Source of the DNA: Nymphaea colorata
Taxonomy: Eukaryota; Streptophyta; Magnoliopsida; Nymphaeales; Nymphaeaceae
Length of the DNA: 64,000 nucleotides
Direction: 5' to 3'
Assembly (NCBI RefSeq): GCF_008831285.2
Contig: NC_045141.1
Location: 2,358,001 to 2,422,000, forward strand
In this document: piece by piece, positions 1-13,500 of the stretch
Layout: each line of letters starts with the position of its first letter
Numbering within the stretch: position 1 is the first letter of the stretch
The notes under the pieces: generated by a model
Told to the model about the DNA's origin: nothing
What the model saw: only the letters and a program-made list of their open reading frames with translations
The model's database searches: none
Translations under genes and position numbers: made by a program

Positions 1-659
1 GGTTCTTATTAATGAAAATATTATTAAAAAAATAAATGTAGGGCATATAGTCCTTCATCCTCTTGTTGCAAAAAAATAAGGAGATATTTACAAAAGAACA
101 TGCTTTCAAAAAAAAAAAAGATCAAAAGGAACTGCAGCCAATCTTACATAATAATCTAAGTTTCATGTGGGGATCCTAATCTGCCTCTATATAGCACCAT
201 TTTTTAGTATCAACTATGTTCTTAGTAATTGCTTGCAACTGTTGCTAAAAAATTAATCCATATATACAGTAAGCTCAATGTACATGACTCAAGTAATAAA
301 ATTAAGAGATTATATGTACTCATAACTCCATGTGGCTGCAATACAGTGTCGTTGGGTTAAAAGTGGTTTGGTTCTTTGGGCATGACTCTTCATCATGTGT
401 CTACATAGTTTTTGTGGCATTGCTTTGCCTCTCCTTTTGTCTTTCTTTGCTTTTGACAATTTTTTATGATGTTCTTCTTCCTCTTACACCCATGATCACT
501 GCACACCTTTTCCTTTATTCCTCTTGTAGTGAGATAGGATCCATCAACATCGATAATATTTACCTTTGAGTCATTAAACACAGTTGTTACCCATGAACAA
601 ATTTTGTCTTCCTTGGTGGGGGTTATGGGCTCGTTATTGCAGCTCTGACCTTTATTTTA

Positions 660-2600
660 AATGAAATTTTTACTTTTGCATGTGCATGTGGTGGACATGC
701 TTGATGATCCTCAGTTGTCCGGCCATTACGTATTGATATATCCATTCACTCTTTGATGCAATTTCAGCCATATGCATGATGATGCTACATAATTGCTGGT
801 AATATGGTGCTACATAAATGCTAGTAATGTGTTGCAGCAAGACATGTCTCATCCCTTCATGTCTTAAGAAGGCTACATATCAACATGTTGCTCTTTTCAT
901 TCTTAGTATATCACCTCTTTATAAATGTTGTAGGTAACTCCTTTATGTTCTCTCGATCTAATACCTTCATTGCATAACAATTAAGAACTCCACTAAATTT
1001 GAATTTTTTGCAGGAACACTAAAGTGCAGTGTTTTTCACGTTGTATGTGACAATGTAGACACCTTTGCTTGTATATGTCCTCCCAAGGGATTGCTTCCAT
1101 GTCACAAACTGATGGTTGCAAGGGCATCAAGTTTCACCCATTCGTACACCACCAACGTCTACATGTTTGCAGCATGTATCAGCACCTTGATCCTCAATGT
1201 AACAGAAACTATCAAAAATATTTTGCAATGTTGTTATATCTCATTCCCTCTAAGATTCTGTAAAGACAATTCATATTGCCAAGAAACTGAAATATTGTTA
1301 AAGAACATGAATATAGGTTCTAAAGGATTGCATACATACTCTCTACCGTTTATGTACTAATCATATATGTGTAAGAAAACATCGTTGACTATAAGTAAGC
1401 AGCCACATCTCTTTGTTTTTTAACAAGCTCTGCGCCACTAATTATTCTATAAATTGGTACATGTTAATAATTTTCGTTCATAACAATAAGAACAACTCTT
1501 CATCATGTGACTCCAAGATGCACTTATAGAGGCATTTCTTGAAGCCTAGATTTTTGGTTAAAATTGTGATATATTCTTTATTGTATTTTGGAATATGTGT
1601 CACACACAAAGATTGTGATATACGTTTGGCTACACTTGTGTTTTGGCACCTGCAATGGTATTATCTTCGTCCATTACACCACATGTAGATGCACCTCATT
1701 CATTGTCTCACTAAATCGTATAACCAACTACACAAAACTATCTATCATCTGGTCATACAAGAAAGTACTACTAAATATGCAATTTTTACAATTGATGGTT
1801 TGTGCACAAATTGTGTAAAAGGGCCATTGGTGAGTGTTGATCTTCACTGTAGTGTAGTGTCAAAAACAAGAATGTCATTGAAGCACTTGTAGTCTAGTCA
1901 TGAATGAGTGTTCGTCCAAAACATGTTTGGACATGTTTATTATGTATCCATCCTCATCCCATTAATGCACAGCATAAAAGCAAGGTCAATGTTTGACTTC
2001 TTATGGATGTAGCTTACAATGACATGTACTTCACTATTCTTTATAGCTCTCTTTCTCTTTTGTTGAAGGTGGTTCTTTAGGTTGGAAGTTGTGAATGGCA
2101 CATTGTGGCATTCACCATTCAACTTGCTCATATAGTTTAGCCTATTTTCAAATGATGTGAACATCAGACACTAATTCTCCGAGAGCTGCATGAGCACATG
2201 TTACCTTTCGATGTGACTTCAACATGGGGGCAAGCAGAGGATGAACAACAGGTGGTTGTGATTAGCAATGAAGACCTAACATAAAATCTATCACTTGAAA
2301 GCCTCCTAATCACCATCTTTGCAGGACATCTACATCTAGGAGTTCCTTTATGAATTTGTTTGGCTTTACTGTGTTAGAAGAAACCATCTTTTGAACATAC
2401 ATAAGTCTTTTCTTATAATAATCTCTTTCTTATTTCCTTTTGCCCTTCCTTCTTAATGCCAAACTCATGGATAAGTGCATAGTGGTTGTTATATTGGAAG
2501 ACATCTTTGTTGTTATTGAATTCCATTCTTACACATGGAGCATCAAACTCATAACTGCCTCATTCCTATATGTCTGTATCCATTGGAACACTCTCTTCAG
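660..2600 (-). pseudogene. FAR1/FRS-like (MULE-derived) pseudogene
   Basis: Read on the minus strand, this stretch keeps the order of FHY3/FAR1-related proteins, broken by stops and frameshifts. Near 2525-2480 a GMEFNNNKDVF segment matches the start of the FAR1 DNA-binding domain, followed near 2310 by CPAKMVIRRL, its zinc-binding part. At 2164-1940 comes SNLKNHLQQKRKRAIKN and a KKSNID segment, the linker before the MULE transposase core. Near 1920-1850 there is NMFWTN followed by FDTT, where the family has its first catalytic Asp. A SWIM-finger region reading LNCYAMKVLDRENIKEL lies near 1000-930. A C-terminal helix with AEIASKSEWIYQYV is at about 790-740. FAR1/FRS proteins are light-signalling transcription factors domesticated from Mutator-like transposases; I cannot tell whether this was a host FRS gene or a transposon. 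It lies downstream of, and in the same direction as, the FGGY gene. It is not translatable as it stands. Confidence 0.72.
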
Positions 2601-3880
2601 ATCCGCACTCATTAAGAGTACAACCACATGCACTATAGTCACCACCATCATATTTGTGCATATAACTTTGAAGATCTTCAATGCATCAGACTCACCAATG
2701 TTTTATGCATATCAATACATTGTTTGTACTCATTTGATATCAAATATCAAACTTATGTTTCAACAGAATATCTTTCACTTTCAACAATTCAACTGTCTTT
2801 CCTTCTGTGTAAGAACCAACATACACCTCAAGCACTCTCCATTGTTCTTCGACAAACTAGCTTCTACCCAATGTCATTTACATACCTTACATTTTTGTTT
2901 ACAAGAAATGTCGGCAAACAAAAATAAGATGTTTGTATTCAAAGGAAGTCGCGTTGAAACCCTCTTCATTGAGTGGGAAACTAAAGTTGCTATTCATAAG
3001 CAAGATTAGCAGAAATAGTAGTCGCCGCTGCAAAATGTAATCAACGGCACATTTGAAATCCACTTTTTATTTCATCAGTAGGTGAAGATGTTTCCCAAAT
3101 GCCCTTTTTGTATTTGGTATGTCATCATGCCAACTTAAAGGCAATTAATGAACGCAACTCTTTAACTATTTAAACTGACCACTTCATCGTGCAATTTGCA
3201 AAGACACTTTTATAGAATGCTAACTTGTTATTTGCTACACTCAGATTCTACTCGATCCAAAGGACAATGTATTCACGGCCTTCCCTTTTGTGGTGCATGC
3301 CGATTGCATGTGCAAAACCAAGAACATTTTCTCTTGGGATTTTCAAATATTACACTTTCCGTAAGTTTTTATGAGTGAAAATCTATAGCAAAAAATGTGA
3401 GGATTTCAATTATTACATTTTCCACAAGTTATCAGAAAATAAAAATAAAAGATGTGAAAATTAATTAATTTCTATTGCAAAACCACTGTAGATTGAAAAT
3501 AACAATATTTTTGTTATTTTAATCTGATGCATATTTTCACAAATACTGATGTATCACAATATTCTGAAATATATAGTCAATAAGTTAAAATTCGAGGGAC
3601 TTCGAAGGTACCTGCATTGTCTGACATTTGGCAACACTAGTAGGCTTACATATCACATTTTCCACGTCTTTTTTAACAAGGCTAACATTTGTAGTAGCTC
3701 AAAGCAAGATAAACTAGCAGCTCAGTGCCATTTTCAAAAGCAAAGGGCAAAGGTACATGTAAACTTCTTTAAATAAAACTAAAAAAAAAAAACAAAGTTC
3801 ACCTTTTCAATCTCAAAAAATCATCTCTAAACCTCCAAGCATTTTTGTTCCAGATTTTCTATGAAACTTTGTGCACCGAA
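2601..3880. other. Intergenic region downstream of the FGGY gene
   Basis: I see no gene here. The longest open frame on the plus strand (2440-3009) runs antisense to the FAR1-like pseudogene and has no recognisable domain. The part next to 3880 should hold the kinase 3'UTR, but I could not identify a clear polyadenylation signal. Confidence 0.4.
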
Positions 3881-4553
3881 TTAGGACAAAGCTTCAGCCA
3901 TGATTGACCGATGAGAAACCTGTTGTTCATAGAGTTCATGGAAAATGCAGTACTTTGCATCATGGTATTTTTTAACTTTTGGATCTTTAGAAGGATGAAT
4001 CACCTGAAAAATGAAGAGTGTCATAAGAAGCAAGAAACGTTGAGCTTATGGAAGCAAGGCATATCAAATAAGCACTAGATGTGAAGCAAACCATATCTTA
4101 ATGCATGTTAGGCTAGATATCTAGAGACTAGAATCAATCAGGATATCATCCATTAAGAACCAGGCCTGGATTGTGCCAAGCAGTTCTCAAGTGTGCTAAA
4201 TTTCATGACGGTTCTTTCCACCTGAGCTGTACTAAATTTCTTGCTAGTTCTTTCCACCTGGCTAGAGGTTTGGACTTGAGACCACTAAAATGAAAAACAA
4301 CAATTCAATGACTGGGGTGCCTTTCTGTTGGCCTGGCTAAACCCCAGCTTGCCTGTCTAAAGAAGAAAAAGCAGGAAATTGCCTACGAAAAGTTCATATG
4401 CAAGAGGCGGATCCAGTTTGTATACCTGGCCAGGAGCATTCATTGCTTTCATTGCATGACGAAGGCTCGGATACTTCTTTGCAGCAACAGCTCCAAGAAT
4501 GGCTGCACCTAGAAGCACAGATTCACCTTCCCTTGGAAGAACTATAGGGCATC
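3881..4553 (-). CDS. FGGY kinase exons 14-15 and stop
   Basis: Exon 14 (4553-4426) encodes [20 protein letters not shown] and [18 protein letters not shown], the conserved C-terminal helix region. Exon 15 (4003-3881) encodes [18 protein letters not shown] and ends MAEALS followed by TAA at 3883-3881. The intron between them is 422 bp with GT donor and AG acceptor. Confidence 0.93.
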
Positions 4554-7500
4554 CTGTCATTTATGAGAAACCTTCACATATATTTTCCATTTTATCTGAC
4601 CAAAAATGTGGCAAATTTATTTCATTAGGTCTGGAACGAACCACCATTAGCCATACAGACTGCATTCCCACCACCAAAGAAAATAGATGCTAAAAATAAA
4701 AAATCAGACCATGATAAGGCCAGCCCCAAAAAATTTATAAGGATATCTTTGTTGTCAAGATCAGATTACATGGATCCGCTTGTAGTAAGTTCAGAGCTAA
4801 ATGTTTTTTTTTTTCTTTTGTAATTGTATCTTGGCAAAATCTCTGGAGATATAGTGTCAGCTTTAAGAAATCCACTGTAGGATCAAATCTTGCTTTTTCC
4901 ATAATCAGGCCATGGGCATCCTCAATAATCAAGAGTGTGTACATGGTATGACAGGTATCTACAACATTTTAGAGCACCAAGTGAATGAGATTTTACAAAA
5001 TATTGAAATATCTATAATAACATAGGCTTCTTGCATTTGCAATACCACCAGGACAATCCCAAAAAATTATATAGACACTTGGTAAATTTTAAATATATAG
5101 TTCTTTTTTCCTTTAATTTTAATCTCCGATCAAATTTCTGAAACATATTTCTATAGTAAACATAAATATCATCCCACATGGACTCTGTGTGTATGTGTGT
5201 GTGTGCCTGTGCATCAGAGAGAGAGCAAGAGAGAGAGAGAGAACCAATAACATCAGCATGCTCTTGAAGAAGTAATCCGTTCTTTGAAAGTCCCCCACAT
5301 GCTAGAAGTGTATCAATCTGCAGATAGAAAAAGTTATCGCCAAAAAAGATGTTCTTCTGTTTAAGATATTAATAAGGCACAACAACAAAAATCAGAACAG
5401 AAAAAGAATTATTGTACATTCAGGGAAGATACCTATAATGGTGTGGAAGCATGATATGTAAAAAATGATTCATTGAAGGTGCATGTACTTTTCATTCATG
5501 CCATGTACCAAGTAAGGCCAATGTTGAAGGAATTAATAAGTATGAGATGGGGGACAAAAACAATTTCACATAGCCATGTTTCAAATGTAAGCAACCTAAT
5601 TTAACAATTCGAATAATATGGGAAATCACAAGGGAAGTGGGCCATTGGGTCCCCATTGAACCTGAAACTATATTAAACTCATAACATCAAACCAAAAACA
5701 GAACAAAAGAATCTAATCAATCCTCCTTTAACAGTCTTATTGAATCAATTTTTTGTTCATAAATTCCAAGAAAAGGCTACAAGGCAGGTTTGTGGGCTAT
5801 ACAGATTATCATAATTGGCATCAGCATTACAATCCCACTAGTAGATGGACAAAAGATAAAAATCTCATGAAATGTAGTCTTTGATAAACATGACTCTGAG
5901 GGAAAGTTGTTCTTTTCTTTCTCTAAAGATGTTGAAGTCTATCATGCATGGCTAAGTGCAAAAATTTTTTGTCAGCACGCATCATGAGCCGTCAACACCA
6001 CATGTTTCAGAACAAAGTTGCATTGAGGAGACTGAAAACAAGATGAAGTCAATGTTCCACCCTCAAACATACAGTATTAATTTGTTGATCATGTCTATAT
6101 AAGAAGAGAGAAGACTTTTGTTTCCCATTTGCTTCAGACATCATCTTCTTCATCTACTGATATACTATGTAAAGTGACAGAGTTCGACATCCAGCGGAAA
6201 GGTGGGTGAGTTATGAGAATTTTTCCTTGGGACTTCTCTATCCATCTGGGAACCAGCATGAACCTATGAATCCAGCAAGCCATTGCTTCATGGTGATGGG
6301 TTGAAGTTATGAATGAAAAAATTGAGGCACTTCATGCATGTCGGAGGTGGGAAATTATGGCTAAACCTCTTGACATATAGCTTGTGAATGAGTTTACAAC
6401 GTAAACCATAAACTGGATGGCAGCATAAGAAGACAAAAGGCTCGACTAGTGGCAAAAGGGATTCATGCAAGAATATGGGCTAGATTGTAATGAAATGTCA
6501 GCCCGGTTGTCAAGATAGGAACAATAAGAGCTTTTCTTTCTTTGGCAGTAAATCGTGAGTAGATATTTGGCCAGCTAAATGTGAAGAATGCATTCCTACA
6601 TGGGGACTTGAAAAAGGAAGTTTATACAGACCAGCCCACAGGGTATTGTTGAGGGTGATCCTACCACATGTATTTTGATTGAAGAGATCTATCTATGGAT
6701 TGAAACAGGTCACTCATCCTTGATTTTACAGTTTTTCCTTGGAGATTGAAAGGAACGATTTTCATAGATCTCAATTGGATCATTCATTATTTATTTTCAG
6801 ACAAGGGGATGTTGTGAACTTACTTTTTATTTATGTGGATTACATTATTATTGCAGGCAATACAAAAACCCATATACGTCAAATGAAAGAGATCCAAATC
6901 AGTGACTTAAGATGAAGGACTTGGGCAACCTCAGAAATCTTCTTGGAGTAGATATTGATGGAGGAGATGATTTCTTACCTCTGACCCAGCACAAGTACAC
7001 TCTTGATTTCCTGGATAAAGCCAGGATCAAGGATTGCAAGCCACTATCTACACAAAGTGTCCTGCATCAGAGCCTAAGCCTTGAAGATGGAGAGATATCT
7101 CGAGATCCTAAAAGGTACAGAAGCATTGCAGGTATGCTGTAGTATCTTACCTTTACTAGACTAGATATTGTATGTCCTATTAACAAGCTATCACAGTTTA
7201 TGTATGAGCCAAGTTCAGCTCACATGGATGCAATTAAGTGGATTTTGAGGTACTTGAAAGGAACTATTGGGGACAGATTTGTCTACAATAAATCTTCTAC
7301 ACCGGGAAATATGCATGAGCTAATGACCTACACTGATGCAAACTTAGCTAGAAATCTAGAAGAAGAAGATCAGTGTCACGACATTGTGTTGTAATGAACT
7401 TGATATCTTAGAACAGTAAGTCAGATCCAGTACTCAAGCAAAATAAAGATCTGTGGCGGCTGTTATAGCAGAGGTCGTGTGAGTTAAGCATCTTTTATAG

Positions 7501-10500
7501 GAGTTGGTAGAACTGGTTTACAAATCCACATTTTGTGACAACCAAAATGCTATTAAGATGGTCGTAAATCCTATTTACGGCAGGCACAAGCATATCAAGA
7601 TGGATCTGTAAACCAAGCCCAAACTTGATGATAGAAATACTTTAAGAGCTGTACTCTTGAAGATACCAATCACTCCAAAAAAGTTACACAAGGAGAAACC
7701 TTACACTAGAGGTGAAAAGAACTTGTATTAAATCTCACACCAAGTCCCTTATTTATAGAAGAAAAGGAAAGAAGAAGGGTTAAAGGAACTAGTTGTTGGG
7801 ACTGCTCCAACCAATGTTATCTGTACGATACACGTGCGTATCGTACCCGTATCGCCCGTATCGTACGATACGGGAGAAAACATAAAATTCCTTATTTTTT
7901 AAAAGTTCAAACACTCATCCCTCTCTCTCTTCTTGTATTTAAAGACTCCAATAGACATAGGAGGGAGAGATTTTGCCTATTTTCATAAAAATTAACCGAG
8001 GATTCATCAATTTGGGAGATATCATCGTTGAATCATGAAAGATGATAACTGTATGTTTGAACTTATAAAATTGTGATGTAATCTAAGTCCTAAAACTCCA
8101 AGTCTTAAGACTCTAAGTCCTAAAATTTTATAAAATTTTCAAGTTTAAAATTGTGATGAATGCTTATTATGTTAATTTGAATATTTGATTTCTTATTTTT
8201 GAATATGTTGTTGATAGTATACACATGAATGTTCCTTATGTATGATGATCTTTTTTATATTTGAATACATTTTTTATTTTTCTTGATTTCTGATTTTTTG
8301 TTCATTTTTTTCAGATTTTTAAGGATTTTTGTCTATTTTTTTCTGATTTTTAAATATTTTTTAAAATTAAAAAATTAATTTTACGATATGTTACGCTACG
8401 TTTACGATACGGCGTATAGGTCGGCCCGACCGATACACAATACGCTACGCCTTTTATAACATTGGCTCCAACGGCTAGAAATCTAGCTGTTGGGAGCAAC
8501 CAACAGCTAGCCCTCCTAGCTGATCAAAAAAGAAGATAAAAGAATACAAAAAATACAAAGAAAAAGAAAAGAAATAAATCTAGAAAAGAAGAGAAAATAA
8601 ATACCGAAAAACCTATGCATACATATATATACTTATATATACAAATCATACATAAAACTACCAAGGTCAAAGAATATTTGATGTATGACAATACATATAA
8701 ATGCACATATGTATACTTACATGATGTCTAAACCTTAAATTCTAACGCCCCCAACCCCTCTCAAACTTACAGTGTAATCACCGTGCCAAGAAAAAACTGA
8801 AATCTTGCTGAAGCAAGTGCCTTGGTGAAGAAATCTCCAAGTTGATATTCTGAAGGAACAAAAGATATGTCAATTGTTCGGCTAAGATATTCTTCTCCCA
8901 CATAGTGACAATCCATTTCAATATGTTTTGTCCTTCCATGAAAAGTATGGTTGCTAGCAATGTAAATGGCGCTTTTATTGTTGCAGCAGAGCTTAATGGC
9001 TTCAGTCAAGTCAATTCCAATGTCATTCAATAAAATTTTTAACCATACAATCTCCATGGTAGTGGTAGTCATAGCACGATACTCTACTTCGGTTGAAAAT
9101 AGAGAGATTTTATTTTGTTTTTCGCACCTCCAAGAACTAAGAGTCACCTAAAAAAGCACAAAAATTGGTGGTGGAATGCCTATTGTTAGGATCTCCATCC
9201 CAATCAGCATCAGCATAAGCAATCATATTCAAATTTGATGAGGAAGATAGAAAAAGTCCCTTAATGATAGTGTGTTTGACATATTGAACAATCCTTAATG
9301 CAGCTCCCATGTGTACAAAAGTAGGTCTTTGTTGAAACTGACTTATGACATGTACAGCATGAGATATATCAGGCCTTGTGATGGATAGATATGTGAGAGC
9401 TCCAACCAATTGACGAAAGGGTGTAGGATTTTTTAGAATTTCTCCATCATCAATCTTCATTTTTACTCCTAAAGTTTCAAGAGTGTCGACCACCTTGTTA
9501 TCAGTGATTCCTGATCTGCTTATAATATTATTGGCAGACTTAATTTGTGAGAGTAAGTATCCTCTTCTACGATCAGCTACTTCAATACCAATGAAATATG
9601 TTAAGTTACCCAAATCAGTCATTTCAAATTCATTCTTTAGAAAATACCTGCATAATTTTGTTGGCATCATTACCTCTAATATATCATATCATCTACATAT
9701 AAAAGCAATACAATTATACCTATAGCAGTATTTTTAACAAAGATAGCAGTATCAAAATAATATAATCTAAAACACTGTTTAAACATAACATTGCTAAACA
9801 TGTCAAATCAAGCTTTTAGAGCTTGTTTCAAACCATATAGTGCCTTCCTAAGATGGAGAACTTTTCCTTTAAATAAATCAAGCCCAGAGGGTGAGTCCAT
9901 GTACACTTTCTCATTTAAGTAACCATTCAAAAAAACATTCTTGACATCCATTTGATATATGGACCATTGTTTGATGGCGGCAACAGCCATTAGGGTCCTA
10001 ATGGATATCATTCTAGCAACAGGAGCAAAGGTCTCCTAGTAGTCTGGTAGTCTATGTCATATTCTTGAGTATACCCTTTAACAACTAATCTAGTTTTATA
10101 CCTTTCAAGTCATCCATCACTTTGAGTCTTAACTTTATATACCTACCTACATTCTATTGTCTTTTTCCCTAAGGAAGAGAAATAATGTCCTAAGTTTTAT
10201 TGTCTTCAAGGTCTCTAAGTTCATTGTTCATAGCTTCAATCCAATGTGGGTTAGTCTTGGCTTCAAGATAGGACGAAGGTTCATCAAAGGAGTGAATAGC
10301 TAATAAGCAAGCCCTATGTTTTGGGAAAAAGACTCATAAGAGGCAAACTTTTGAAGTGAATTACTATCTCTTTGAGATCTCCTAAGAGTAGGTTGAGACT
10401 CTTGGGTGTTTTCTTGAGGCCTTCTCCTATAAACTATAACTTCTGTTGGTAGTCTATTATCAAAAGAAATGCTATCAATCTCATTCGAAGCATCATCATA

Positions 10501-13500
10501 TGAAGAATGCAAAATATTTGTTAGAATGTATGTGTCCAAATTTATATTATATTATATTATAGTGCTTAGGATGTTTATGAAATTTTTCCTTTTCTTTATG
10601 TATTTTTTTGTTTATTTTTTGTTTTCTTATTTTGACTTTGACTAGGAGTTGACGGCTAGATTTCAAGCCGTTGGAACTAGTCCAACGTCTAATTCTTTGC
10701 CATCTAGTGTAGTCTCTCTCTATATAAAGGGTGGCTGTTCACATGCTTTGCCACGGCTTTAAGGCCTGGTTTTGTATCTTATTGAACATTAATTAAAAGT
10801 GTTACACGTCTAGTTTGAGGTGTCTCATTATGTGATTTCTTGGAGTGATTGGTATCTTTAAGAATGTAACCCTTGAAGTGTTTTTATTCTCAAGTTGAGG
10901 TCTAATTTACATGGTATCAGAGCTTTGGTTTGGTTCTACTTTTGCTGATATTCAAAACTTTGAAGAATCAGCTCTTGCTGCCTTCGTGGCTGTAAAGCAC
11001 ACCAACTGTTTGTTGAAAGTGGTGGCTGTTTTTTTGCACAAAGAATAGTTATGTTTTTGCTGAAATTGTTGCTGATTTCGTAGATTGTTTTGGTGCTGCC
11101 TCAAGCTCCCTTATTGCTGATTTTGTGGTTGACTTCGTAGACTATTTTGGTGTCATCTCAAGCTCCTTTATTGCTAACCTTGTAGTTGATTTTGTCGACT
11201 GTTTTCGGTGCTACCTCAAGCTCTCTTATTGCTGATTTTTTGGCTCATTTCATCTTGGTGCTGCATCAACAACTCAATTACATTTATATAAGTCCAACAA
11301 CTCGATCACAACATACAAGACCTGGATTTTTATCTCCTACTGTGTGAGGGACTGGACTATTTTTGCTACTGGGGTCTTTTCTTCTTCACGTGGCAGCAAG
11401 CTTTTTAAAACTATAAGTAGATTATCCTTGTTGACTGTATTCAATGGATGAAAAAGTTTCTCCTCTTCCCTTTCCTAAACTTTCATCAACAAACTATATC
11501 CAATGGGCTAGAACTATAGAGCATTTCTTCCGTAGTAAAAACCTTTGGGGACTAGTTGATGGGACAAGAATTGAACCTCAATTAGTTTTGACCAAAGTTG
11601 TTGATGGAAAGGCTGAAAAATTGGATGGAACAAAAAGAGAAAAAGTTGTGGCTAAGTATAATAAAAAGTGAGAAGAATAGAAGGTAGGCTATCACAAAAT
11701 TATTCAATGAATATTGACTTGTATAGACAATGCTACTAGTGGGTAGATTTCAAAATTATATTATGTTCAAGAAACATAGAAATACTTAAAGAAAACTCAC
11801 ACTATGAGAGACGTAGCATATATATGCACAATATTCAATTCAACATTCATAGTCTCTAACAAGGAGCTAGATCTAATAAAGACTGTGGTTGAAATGCATC
11901 AATTGTACGATGAGTTTAGCATTTTTGAACCACATTAGATTGATGCACAAGATCTTGTTCTAAGGGAAAAGCAAATCCAACGTGATAAATTTTATAAGTT
12001 TGTTATTGGTCTAAGACCCGAATTTGATGGTATTAAAACTTCTTTGTTTCATCATCCTAAAACACCATATATGAATGATGTTATTGCCGAACTTCAAATG
12101 GAGGAGAATCGGCTAGTCCTTGATAGAGAAAAAACGAGCAATGTTCTTGCTACATCTAGGCAGGGGCCAACTTAAAACCTTATCGACCTCCATATTTGAA
12201 CCGATCAAATGAAGGAGGAAAGAGATGATTATTTGTTACCATTGTCAAGAAAAAAGACATATTAAACCCAAATGTCCAAAGCTAAAAGGTGTTGACAAAA
12301 GAAGCAATATGGTTGCTCCCATCCAAGAAGAATAGAAAGATTCAAATTTCTTTCATCTTGATCAACTCATAAGTGTTCTCCAATCAAAACTCATTGAAAC
12401 CATTCAACCATTGCTTAAGGGAGGAGGTACACCTCCAACATTGGGAGCTACAATTATGTCTACTTCATTAGGTAAGTCTTCTTGGATTACTGATTCGGGT
12501 GCATTCTTTCATATGACTCTTTGTAGATCCCTTCTCATCGAATGCACCAAAAATAATTCATATTCCTTTGTAAAAACAAAGGATGGAACTCCTCTTGAAA
12601 TTGACTTTATTGGAAATCTTGATCAAACATTTAAATCCAAAGTTTTAAAAGAGCATTAAGTTAGATGTATTCCTAAATTGAACTTGAATTTATTATTTAT
12701 TTCCCAAATAATTGACCTTGGTTTTGATATAGTTTTCTCACAATATAAATGTTTGATCCATGATCATTTATCCGAAAAGACGATTGGGAAAGGTTTTAGA
12801 ACAAATGATCTCTACAACATTGGAAAAACATTGTCAAAAGACTTTTCATTGTATTATTGTATCAAGGCAAAAATAGAGGTCTTACCTTTTGATAATAGAA
12901 ATTTTATTGCCCAAACGCCTTTTGAATTGGTGCATTCGAATGTGTAGGGACCTGCACCTATTATGTCTAAAGGAAGATTATTATATCATGTGATTTTTAT
13001 TGATGATTTCTCAAGGAATGTTTGGGTTTACTTTCTCAAACACAAATCAGAGGTATTTGTAAATTTTAGGAATTTCTATAACATGATTAAAACCCAATTT
13101 GCTACCAATTAGAAGTGATTCAGGAGGTGAATTTATTTCAAATGAATTTGAACAATTCCTAAACAACAAAGGCATTGTACATCAAAAAGACTATGTTACA
13201 GCCGACAGCCTTAGAGAGAGAAACGTTTATTCATTCACTAACCCTAATCTCCATAATAAAAAGATTAGGGTAGAAAATAGATTTACGAATTACATCAACC
13301 AAAAATAGAGGAATGTTTAAAGAGACCTCCTAACTATTAAGCTGAGCATGTTTAATATGTATGCTCCAGCTTGAGGGGGAGTGTTGAATTAGAAGAGTTT
13401 ATGTTTCTAGGTGGCTCTTTGTAATATTAAAGAGTTATAAGACCTCTTTAATATTTTCTTTATTTTTCATTGATGTAATCTGTAAATCCTTTTTCTACCC

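Noticed and set aside
2440-3009. 189-codon open frame on the plus strand
   Set aside because: It has no domain, its composition is erratic, and it overlaps the antisense FAR1-like pseudogene. It is a chance frame.
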